Positions 1 through 10,100 of a DNA stretch of 20,772 nucleotides are shown here, piece by piece (position 1 is the first letter of the stretch; each line of letters starts with the position of its first letter). Both the position numbers and the translations under genes were made by a program. The notes under the pieces were generated by a model. The model saw nothing but the letters and a program-made list of their open reading frames with translations. It did no database searches and had not been told where the DNA came from. Source of the DNA: Saccoglossus kowalevskii (taxonomy: Eukaryota; Hemichordata; Enteropneusta; Harrimaniidae). The DNA is taken from positions 22,832 through 43,603 of the forward strand of contig NW_003124416.1 of assembly GCF_000003605.2 (NCBI RefSeq). The letters are read 5' to 3'.

Positions 1-1200
1 AAATTAAAAGGACACTTAAAACATGGGGAAATTTTCTGAAAGTTATGGGTTAGACTGATGTAATAAATGTACTGAGGTCATTGAAGCTAGTTATAAACCA
101 AGTATTGGAACTTATAAATGAGCAAGAAAATACAAGAAATCCTATTTTATTGTGTATTTCAAGTATTGTAATTCATATGAGATACCCCCAATAAAATATT
201 ACTAAAAACAAAAACAAAAAATATGCTTTTAGTTAATTTGTGCAAATTAATTAGCATACTAATTTACTGTTTCCTCAATATCATGTTTTCTCAGTTGCTT
301 GAAACTTGCCATCGCCATAATGTACATGTTTAATTGAATGTTGAACCCTTGTTTGTGATTATTCTGTCCATATTAATCAGCTAATATGATATTAACAACA
401 TGTTTTGTTTACATTTTAACAGTTATCTCAAATGAGTTGATAATTATTTTTTTGGAATTAATCTGTGCTTTTAAGTAGTTATTTTGACCAATTAGTATGT
501 TATTTGTACATCTTTGTAACTGTTTACATGTCATTTGTGTTGATACATGACTGATATTAGTTTATAGTAGTCTGAAATGTTATTACTAATTTATGTGCAT
601 ACTAATTACATGTAATTGCTTTCATAATATTAATAAACATTCTTTGATCAGAATTTTGTTGAGAGTGTTATGTAAGTTGTAAATTTATTTTCTATTTTGC
701 ACAGTAAGCCAATAATTAACATGTCTTTGGTACAATCTGACATGTCTGGATCACTCCATTGTTGAATTAAAATTTGAGCCAACGCATCCAATAGAAGGAA
801 ACCGTTTTTGTGCTCGGTTGCCTGGCCATGACATGCAAAGCACACAATTGGAGTCTTGCAGATAGTTGGTGCGTGCACATACATGCATATTAATTACCTA
901 ATTTGCATATTAGTAAATTTTAAGAATTTTAACTCGTTTCTTAATTACTATTCAAGAGATTTCAATGAAACTTGATACATAGATGTACTAGGATTAGTTT
1001 TTGGTTGAAATCAATGTGATATGACTAATGTTTCTAATGACTATATATGGTTATATGACCTCATTATGCATTTTGTCTGACAAGATATATGATCAAAATA
1101 TCAAGTCATCATTTATGGCCATTATTTCATTAAATATTTATATTATTTTGACCCACTGTTATTGCTTGCAGTTATATTTTGTAATGCTGTAATAGAAACA
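1..1200. other. AT-rich repeat-like intergenic sequence
   Basis: No confident gene is present. The motif GCATA(C/T)TAAT or a close variant recurs at 254, 597, 886 and 905, often next to ATTAATTA or ATTTGCAT. This suggests an old interspersed repeat family. The only coding-like signal is the minus-strand ORF at 648-884. Confidence 0.5.
648..884 (-). pseudogene. Coding-like minus-strand ORF, unidentified, with ACHG motif
   Basis: The 78-codon frame contains CKTPIVCFACHGQATEHKNG followed by FLLLDALAQILIQQWSDPDM. The hydrophobic strand, then CHG, then a polar stretch and FLLLD recalls the His loop of CHAT or caspase-like peptidases, but the downstream catalytic cysteine segment is not seen. An AG before ACTCC could be an acceptor. 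It lies within AT-rich repetitive sequence, so a transposon origin is equally likely. I do not recognise a family with confidence. Confidence 0.2.
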
Positions 1201-2600
1201 CATGTATTTGTACTTCATGCTTCTAATACCTTCAGCACACAGGAGAATCCGAGACTATCTATTGATTGTCATCCACCACCTTCTTGTTATGATGCAAAGT
1301 TGGTTATTAAGCGAAGTATGACACTGTGACATTAATCACCCGAATCAATATTGCACCACCTGTATCCCTGGTTACACCACCTATGTGATCTTAAGTTGAA
1401 ATTGTTAACACTGAAAGAGCACATTCTACCACTGCCTGAGCCTGCAATCAAAACAATGTTTTAAGGGAACCTCTCTGAAGATGAAAATGATTCTACTTCA
1501 GTCTCTGCTTACCAGGCACTTCTTTTGCAAATTAGACTACTATCTTAACTATCCTACAATGGAGCAGGATTTTTCTGTTCAACTGTCCGAAACATTTGTT
1601 AAAAAGGACTCTGTCATGTCATGTTTTGTTTGGTGCCACCCGTTTCAAAAACTGTTGATTTTGTACTCACCCCATCAGCAATATATTTGAAATGTTACCA
1701 ATGAATAAAACAAACTGAGGTAAAGATGATGGAAGTTGGAGGATGCAACCATGCTGTGCACCAGGGTCTATACTCACTTTTCCTAACATAGGGTGAGTTG
1801 AGACCATTGATGAATCTGACTACTTTAAGATAAAATGTTTAGCTAAACTCGTTTAAGATGATATCATCCATAAGATGAGTGGTTCACTAGATGCATTGGA
1901 TATAAAACATGCTTGTTTACACATTCCAAATCATCTGACCAGACAGTGTTTTGTGGTCAAGAGGATGATATATTAATCTGGCTCTTCCATCAATCACGAG
2001 AAAAGCTGTCAATGAATCTACATACAAGAAACTCTCACTGTCAATTAATACAAGAATGACACATTAGACAGGTCCCTATCATTGCTCTCATGCTAAATTC
2101 TATGTGTCAGTGCCCAGTTTGATTATACAGAGTGATCATATGTTTTCTATCCCTCTATGCCACAGCTAGTAGATTTTCCTCTACTATGTGGCTAAGTATG
2201 AGCAAGAAAATTTCAAAATACTCACTTACTTTACCATGAGCCATACAAACTGCAACATGCATCATCCCTAGCCGATTGACTTACTTGCCTTAGTCTCATG
2301 CAGGAGATGCAGTGAGTTGCAAGCCTTGTACTAACATGCCTGCTAGATGATCACTCCATGTTCGCCACCCTGCATCAACGAGCTCTACAAACAATGTTTC
2401 ACCTCATAATGTTACGATATTCTACTCCTGAACCCCCCCCCCCATGACTACTTCCCCATAACTATGAGCAGGTCCTAATTCCAGAGTACGGCTCTTAATT
2501 TCAGAAGCAGGTGGCTGTTAATTTCAGAACCATTCTAGTGATATTCTAAGCTAGGAGTGGTAGCCTTCAGAGTTTTATTTCTTGAGCAATACACTCATTC
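1200..2600 (+). mobile_element. Possible retroelement relic with tyrosine-recombinase-like fragment
   Basis: Composition changes from AT-rich to more balanced here, and short plus-strand frames are interrupted by many stops. At 2272-2328 the reading PIDLLALVSCRRCSELQAL resembles the start of the catalytic domain of DIRS/Ngaro tyrosine recombinases, where an LLA...RR.SEL pattern is common. At about 1890-1935 LDIKHACLHIPNH resembles RT motif A. Neither is long enough to be sure. The ends are not defined, and no terminal repeats were found. Confidence 0.3.
2433..2529. repeat. Poly-C run and 23-bp tandem duplication
   Basis: Eleven consecutive C lie at 2433-2443. GGCTCTTAATTTCAGAA at 2490-2506 recurs with one change at 2513-2529, a period of 23. 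Confidence 0.8.
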
Positions 2601-3640
2601 TCCAACTTGTTCCCTTCTTCTCTCACCATCAAGTCAAAAACAAAATGAGTTTAAAATTTTAGGCTATAAGCTATACATAAGTATGTTATAAACTGCCATT
2701 AGCATCAATGAATCGTTTCAATATAGCTTTTCAAATTACAGTGTAATTTGTATATAAATAATTAGTGAAAAATCAATATAAACATGCCTCTTGTAGCCCT
2801 GATTGTGTACACCCTTATCAAGAAAGGATAACAAAGAAAACAGCTATTATGTTAAAGTGACAAATCAAACTTTTACGAGATTGCTTCCAGGTCTCCAGAG
2901 GGCGAATTAAAATTGAAATCCAAATTTGTCAAGCGAATTTTAGTGCAAGATGGCAACTTACTTAGATCCTGGATGAAATATATCAAAGATATCCCCTTCT
3001 TAAGAAACCTCTCTGTGTGCCTATGGTCTTCTTTATGTGGTTATACTAAAACAAAGATTGTTCAAAATCGCTGCTTCACATTTATAACACACAAATAACT
3101 TAATTGCACACTATAAAAATCTTCTGTTTTATAACATTTGTAATGTACTGAAACGTGAATGATGTAATTACACTAATAGTTTATTTGACAATGACATGAT
3201 ACCCGTATTTTAAAGCCATGTTGTGAGATGCTAAATACTTTTACATTAGATCCTCTAGATGACACACAGTAATGATACATATGAACACTTGGAAAATAAA
3301 TTATTTATTACTGCCAATCTCCCACGTGTTGTTATTATAACATGATTTAAACTACAATCGCTTATTGGCATCAACAAAAACGGCAACAATCATTTAGATT
3401 AGATGCACAAATATCTTACAGAGGAAAATTGTCAATATGTAATTAGTGGTATACAATGTAACTACCAAACAGTTCGTTTGAATGAAGCAAAAATGTATAC
3501 TATAGTGAATAGCATATGCCACACATAAAAAAACTAACCCACAGGTTTGTTGTACCGTCGGTCGTACAGGGAAATTGTTTAAAACTTATTTCTCATCAGC
3601 AGAATTACATCATCAACAAGGGAGAAACACATTATATAGA
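2600..3640. other. Intergenic sequence downstream of FMO
   Basis: AT-rich sequence without a recognisable gene. A 61-codon plus-strand frame at 2913-3098 has no family features and no signal peptide. The last part approaches the FMO 3' end. Confidence 0.5.
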
Positions 3641-3656
3641 ATGTTTTCTCTAATTG

Positions 3657-3662
3657 TTTATT
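3657..3662 (-). terminator. FMO polyadenylation signal AATAAA
   Basis: TTTATT on the plus strand reads AATAAA on the gene strand, 108 bases after the FMO stop codon. This implies a 3' UTR of roughly 130 bases. No other hexamer was noted between it and the stop. Confidence 0.55.
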
Positions 3663-3769
3663 GTTGCTCGTAATCAACTCTCACAATAGAAAAGCTATGT
3701 ACCAATAAACTAAAGATTTCAAACTTCAACAGGGTCGTCAACAAAATTTGTTTTATAGATTTATGCTGT

Positions 3770-4114
3770 TCATTTGTTTGTAATTGTAAGCATACTGTAT
3801 AGTGAATTATTAAATTGACGAGCTTTCTCTTGATTAATTAACAGATAAACAAAGCATAGACTACTTGCAAGAACTAAACTTTTCATAACTTTTGTAGTTT
3901 GATTGAGTGAATATTTGTTATTGTCCCACGTGCTTAAGGTGGTCTTCTTAGCTCCTCCCCATGCAGCAGGGCCCCGAAGACGATACCATGCGGCAATAGC
4001 GGGACCAAGATAATATGCATAGAGAAGTCGTGGGTCTGGAATAAGTAAATTCCAGAAAGTCGGTAATGCACCAATATCTCTTGCAAGGTCATCTTGATAT
4101 GAAGTGCATGGCAG
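3770..4114 (-). CDS. FMO: FMO coding exon 7 (C-terminal region and hydrophobic tail)
   Basis: The acceptor is TTGCAG. The exon encodes 114 residues and a TGA at 3772-3770. [13 protein letters not shown] and [12 protein letters not shown] are the characteristic C-terminal FMO region, followed by [14 protein letters not shown]. The tail [20 protein letters not shown] is hydrophobic and probably anchors the enzyme in the ER membrane, as in vertebrate FMOs. Confidence 0.94.
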   Translation of the reverse strand: MPCTSYQDDLARDIGALPTFWNLLIPDPRLLYAYYLGPAIAAWYRLRGPAAWGGAKKTTLSTWDNNKYSLNQTTKVMKSLVLASSLCFVYLLINQEKARQFNNSLYSMLTITNK

Positions 4115-7100
4115 CTGCAATATACAAACATATTTTATGTAATTGTTTGTATTCTTTATGACACAGGCTTCTACACCTTGTTCACCCATTCAGGGTAAAC
4201 TCAAATATTGTTGCACGGTTGTACATCCTGATTTCATTGGATATCCATGAACCAAGTATGATAGACCAATAAGCCTGTCCCAGCTTAAGTTATCAAATTC
4301 TGATGAGAAAATTTATAACAAATACATGGCACTTCAAGTAACAATGACTGTCAATACATCAAACATGTTTACTTTATGTGAACAGATGATACACTCAGCC
4401 TGAAATCAGCCCCTGTTAAATTATTATATAAAGTTCTTAACTTCCAAGAATAATGACACCCTGACTGTTCTTCCTGACTTACTGGAGCATATGTTCTTCC
4501 GACACGAGGTCGTATACGAACATCATTAATCATGGTCTTCATATTTGGAAGATTTAGACGTCCACTTAATAGTCTGGCACTCCAACGTGATTGAAGTTCT
4601 AACGCACTCCATGTTGTAAGGTACAGGTTTAGTAAACTACCAATTATCAACAGTATGTTATGTTTCAATCCTACTGGTAGTATGTATCGATAAATATTCT
4701 TCTTCTCTTTTTTATCTGGAAGACAAAATCGAACCATGCACATTAAAATGTCTCCTATTCTGAATGCAACCTGTATAATGTAGTGGTAGAAGTAGAAAGT
4801 CAATTTAACCGAATTAAATTTTGGTGCCCAAATGGAAGATGGTATGTACTGATGATTTACTTGAGGTAGAAGGGTGTAAATAGAAGTGTATTGAACGACT
4901 GGGACATTGTCAGTACACCAGTGACCAAATATGTCCACACCTAGAGCCTATCCATGGCTCTATTCCTTACACTATTCTTATTCACCAATTAGATGCCTGC
5001 ATTGTTAGCATCCCTTGCCTTTGAAACCCATTCATTCATCACCAGTACTAGATCGATCAAATTCAATATTTTTCACATGTACCAAGTTGCATAATCTACC
5101 TTTGCCAGACTTGCCAAAAACAAAGAAATCCAGGGGAGCTTTCAGTAGCGTCATCCAGTAAAACTAGAGGTTCAACGTCCATCATGTTACCAGGACAAAC
5201 TCCCAGTTGACACAAGTCCAATAGCACACATAACGATGACAACTTTTTCGACAAGCATGGAAGATTTTATTTGGGCCCATTCACAACTGCTGCTGCTGCT
5301 GATATGCAAACATCAAATCCAAGCATTGTGATATTAATTCATGAATGCAAATAGTCATTAACGGGACTTTATTATCTTCATTTACTACTGTTAGTCATAA
5401 TTCTCCAGTAATCCTGAATGTCAACAATGTAAGGTACTTATAAACAATGCCATGGCATCTGCGCATACAGAAGTAACAACCACACACTGCAAGGAAACAA
5501 CCTAACCACTTACTCCCCTCACAGGTTGTTTACCACATTGCACAACTTTAATTGCAGCCAGTGATGTATCATTCATCGTGCAATATACCAGGTAGTAATA
5601 CAGATAAATATACCAATTTTTATGACTTTCACTCCATTGAAGACATCAATAAGTTTGAATCCTAGCTATGCATATAAACGTGTATCCAATGTTTTGCTAG
5701 CTTCGCTGCATATTGCTCGTATTACCATGCAGAGGAAGCATACTTTTATTCAATTAGATGCGCAATATTGGTACACAAACTTCAAATTGCAAACCTGAGG
5801 CATAACATGCATATGACAAGGTTAGATGCACCCAGATATCATTTGGGTCGGAACTGGAGTTTGCCAAACTCATTTCTGGAATATCTTTCAGCACCAACGA
5901 CACCTACAGATTTCCACATGCTTGGCTACAAACGTAAGAGACACACAAAAGCATGGTGTAATCGTGCTACAACACCTATTAATACAGTAATAATCAACAA
6001 CAGCAAGTACATGCTAACCACGGTAACAGTACTCTCGCCAAATACAAACTTGCAGATATCATAACCTTGCCAACTGCAGCACACCATGCCCATTCAAGAT
6101 ATGTAATGCAAGAGACCACAGCCCTCACAACTCTCAGGTCAGCGTCTTTTTCAGTACAGCACCCCTAAGGCCTTTTGCGAACATGAAAACACTAGCTACA
6201 GAAATATTCCATCACTACAACCAACTTAAATTGTTGGCTCACAATCACCCTGATAAAATAATTGTTGCCTCATTTCTACTTAGCATTTCACGCGGAGCAT
6301 TTCTTTGCTTCACTGATCAATGAATCTAGTCTGCTACAAACCAATGTTTCACAAACCGGTATCAACAAAGAAAATACTTTGACTCACCTCCACTCCCCAG
6401 TTTTATTAATTAACTGGGTTCAAAGAAGACTGGATTGATATTGGATCTTTGCCAATCTACAAACGACTATTAACTAAACTACACACGATTCAACGATGTA
6501 ATTGCTATTATCAAAATATATGGTCTTGTCTTGGTACTCTTGGTATATCAATTTCTGATAAGAAAGATGAAGGACTTACAGTGATCATTACCTTCCTTGG
6601 TATTGAATTAGGCACCAGAGGTTCTGCCGCCATCAACAAAGAAAATACTCTTGGACATTCCATTGGCAAATTTGACTCACTATCACTCCCCAGTTTTGTT
6701 ATCAATTAACTGGGCTATGTTTAAAGAAGACTGGATTGATATTGGAGAGGACCATTCACTAATCTACACACGATTCAAAGATGTAATGGCTATTATCAAT
6801 AAGGATGGTTTTGGTACTCTACTTGGTAGATGTTAAGCATGCATTTAGATTGTGCCCTCTGGAGAAAGAAGACTGGCATCTTCTTGGACTCAAGTAGTGC
6901 AATTTGTTTGATCGTGTCTTGCCATTTGGGATACGATCAGCATCATCTATATTCGCGTGTTGTCGCTGTATTGAAGTGGAAAGTCTGAACTCAACACAAT
7001 GGACATCTTACACCACCTTGACGTTCTCACTAAAGGGCCACCTAAAAATCCATCATGCCATGGTATTGAGTTAGACATTGATGATTGTCTAATTGCCACC

Positions 7101-10100
7101 AGACAATTACAACCATATTTTAGAAATAATCCATACCTCCTTTATTTTGATACCCCATTCATTTGTCTCGCGTTTCTGGGCAATCTCTAGTTTTAACCCA
7201 CCCACCTTCAACTAATCAATTATCATAGCTGTATTTTACCTTCAGTCATAAGGTTTGTGCAGAATTCAAGGCCATTTTAATACACTTCTTGAAACACGCA
7301 AGTAAAGTGTCTGGTTAAGGGAAAGGGCAAAGCCTATCATAGCAGGAATAAACACGATGACCAATGTCGGCACAAATACCTATACTACCTATTATTTAAA
7401 CAGCATGTTACCATTGGTCTATCGGAATCACATGGTTATTATCGGCATAGAATAAATCAACAATGCTAGAAATCAATTACCAAGAGACAATTTGCGTGGA
7501 CGAGTGAATCTGTTTAACAATACATAAATCAAAATGTATTAAATAGCTTCGCCCTGAATATGAGAGGGCCGTTACCCACAAAAAATGCATTACTTGATAG
7601 CACATAGTAATTATTTGGCATCTCATGATGGGAATACCATCGACCATGTACAGGTCTGAGTACTGGAAATCACAAAATAATATTTTCCCCAAACAAGTAC
7701 CAGGATCATAGACTAATCTTTGCGAGTCAAAGAGAAGCAAACATACTAATCTTTGAGATTCGGTCAGGTAATCACTATTAGTCGTCTTGAGCTTTGGATT
7801 ATTGAATTTACCAGAGCGCCAAACAGACCCAAGAAATTGTCACCATAGCAATCTGAATCATCTTTTCACACGCATATCCCTGAAATTGGAAAAAAGAAAA
7901 GATGGATGGGAGAATGTTCAACCCCAAAGAGCAAAGTAAAAGTCGGGACATATACCATTATTCATGTATATAGTAACTCTGTTCATGTTATTCATTACGT
8001 TCTGAAATCTTAATACAGGAGGGTTTGATATCACTCACCAAAGATTAATGTTTCATCAATAATGGGATACGATATCTCGTATCCGGCAGCCAAGATAATA
8101 ACATCCACGTCATCAATAACTTTGCCATTGATACACTCCACACTTGTCTCAGTTATCCTGGCTATTTCTGGGACAACATTCACAAGGTTACAAGCAATAC
8201 GATATAGTATTTCATCATTTACCATGGTTCCAGGTGATTTCTGTATGACAGAATATGGTAATTGCAAGGCAATAGTTATGTCATTCATGAAATGTTAATA
8301 TTACAAGAATTGATATATTTTTGGGAGTTTTGAATGATGCCTGAAATCAGTTGCTGACTATAGAAGACAAACGGTTAATTGCGTATGTCACACTAGAAAA
8401 AACAATTCAATTTTCAAATCATATTGTAATTGTTATCAGTGCACAAACATATTACTTACTTGTGTTGCAGAACTGTGAATAGTATTAAATTTATAATTAC
8501 TGAACCAAGCAGGCAACATTTGTCGTAGTCGTTGTGTTAGGAACATGTCCGGATTCCAGCCACCATCAAGTGAGATACGTGTCATGACCATAACTGGTCT
8601 ACGTACACAGAAATAAACCTAAGACAGACATAGACAGTATTATATACTAAACTATGGAATTTGGAAATAATCTTAATAATTACAATTTTAAAGCATGGCA
8701 TAACATCTAATTCGTTATACCCTCTTAAACGAAATGATTGTTTAGTTACTTAGCTCAATGCAATGAAGCAGTGACATGTGCATATTCTAAACAGAGAAAT
8801 CCAATTATGCTAGGCTAGAAGTAAAAAAGTTTCTTGTTGACCAGAATTAAATAGCTGTTGCTGATTATGCACACACGTTTCAAATGTCTGTATGAACTGT
8901 TCAGCTCTGATCAGAACCCTCGAGATTGACTTATCTGGTTGCTATGTTCAATATAGTATATGAGCAATCTATATTCGTTTACATAACTGGTGGTATTAAT
9001 CGTTTTTGAACGTCTGTTTACTGCTGTTATTATTACTTCTCGGAGATGTATTGAATTCTATGTATGGAAAGCCTGCGTGAAACACAGCACGTTTTACATA
9101 TTTTACAAACATGACTTAAATTTTGTTAAGCAGCCCGGCATTCCGAAAATAAAAAAATCAGATTGGTTACCCCCACAGTAAGAGGCGCCAAACCATTTAT
9201 CAACAGCGCATATATCAGTCACCATATAAGGTCTGTCGAACAAAAATATGCCTCGTACCTTACTACACTGATTACGTCCCAATTCACAGCTTACAGCACC
9301 GGCAGTGTGTGAAGAAACTTTTAACATAAATAGATGTGTGTGTGAGGGCGGTATACACGTCATATGACAGATATATAGTAGGTCTCATGCCACTGATTAG
9401 AAATCCATAGACGACAATATTAGGTGATCTTCCCTGACAATTGTGTTTAAAAGTTCAAAATATTGTTTTAATTTGTTAAAACAACATGTATGTAATATGG
9501 TTCATTTGTAGCCAGTAAAACACATGTTGGTCAGCTCAAGCTCCCACAAAATGGATGTAAACAAAACACAAAGATTTGTAAGTCTTTCTACCTTCAGGCA
9601 GTTTGGAAGGGTCTAATTTAGAATTGCCCAGATCCACAGGTCACCGGTCAATAAACAAAGCTACACACATAAGTCTAACAGTTGACGTAATTGGAATACG
9701 CCCTCATACATCGCGTTTCGAATAAAACGTAGTGAAAAAAAAAACTTTGGCTTAAGATAAGGCTAATTGGTGGCACGTAGCCTATAGTATCATTGTGTAG
9801 ATGTATGGTTCTACCAGTCGTAGAAGTAAATATTAAAATTCATCTATCAATATTTTGTTGATTACTGGCGATACAATATATACAAAACAATAAACAAGTA
9901 TTCACTGTTCTAACAAACACCTTTATAATGAATTTTCCTGATATAATTTCACCAATTATTATTATTATTATCAGCAAAATGATTTACTCACCAACCACTA
10001 TGATCTTTTTCCCAATAAATGGAGCAGGTTGTCTATAGGCATTTCCATGAATTGTAATTCCTTTAAATTTATCCAGCCCTGGAATAGCAGGAATGTATGG

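Larger units (their letters stand above)
4716..8038 (-). other. FMO intron 5 (3.3 kb)
   Basis: This is the longest intron of the gene. Besides the RT relic it contains a (CTG)5 run at 5287-5301. 4950-6060 is broken plus-strand sequence with no recognised domain. It may be the upstream part of the retroelement, because an open stretch at 5768-6064 runs into the RT relic. 7190-7470 holds nothing recognised. 7477-7850 is an open minus-strand frame, treated in the findings. Confidence 0.8.

Noticed and set aside
1481-1690. 69-codon plus-strand ORF starting MKMILLQSLL
   Set aside because: The frame is short, lies in a region full of stops and has no motif. It is treated as part of the possible retroelement relic.
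2888-2901. CTCF-like core CTCCAGAGGGCG
   Set aside because: Two core positions differ from the consensus and nothing else supports an insulator.
4369-4938. Single 189-codon exon for the FMO middle region
   Set aside because: Only 4715-4483 is FMO-like. Sequence outside the GT-AG boundaries shows no similarity, and the strong GTAAGT donor at 4482 ends the exon.
7477-7740. Possible C-terminal FMO exon in intron 5
   Set aside because: It can be forced to align with the region after exon 5, but 4715-4483 gives correct phase, exact spacing and strong conserved motifs such as LELQSRW.
8062-8298. Plus-strand ORF over FMO exon 5
   Set aside because: It is the antisense shadow of a confident coding exon.
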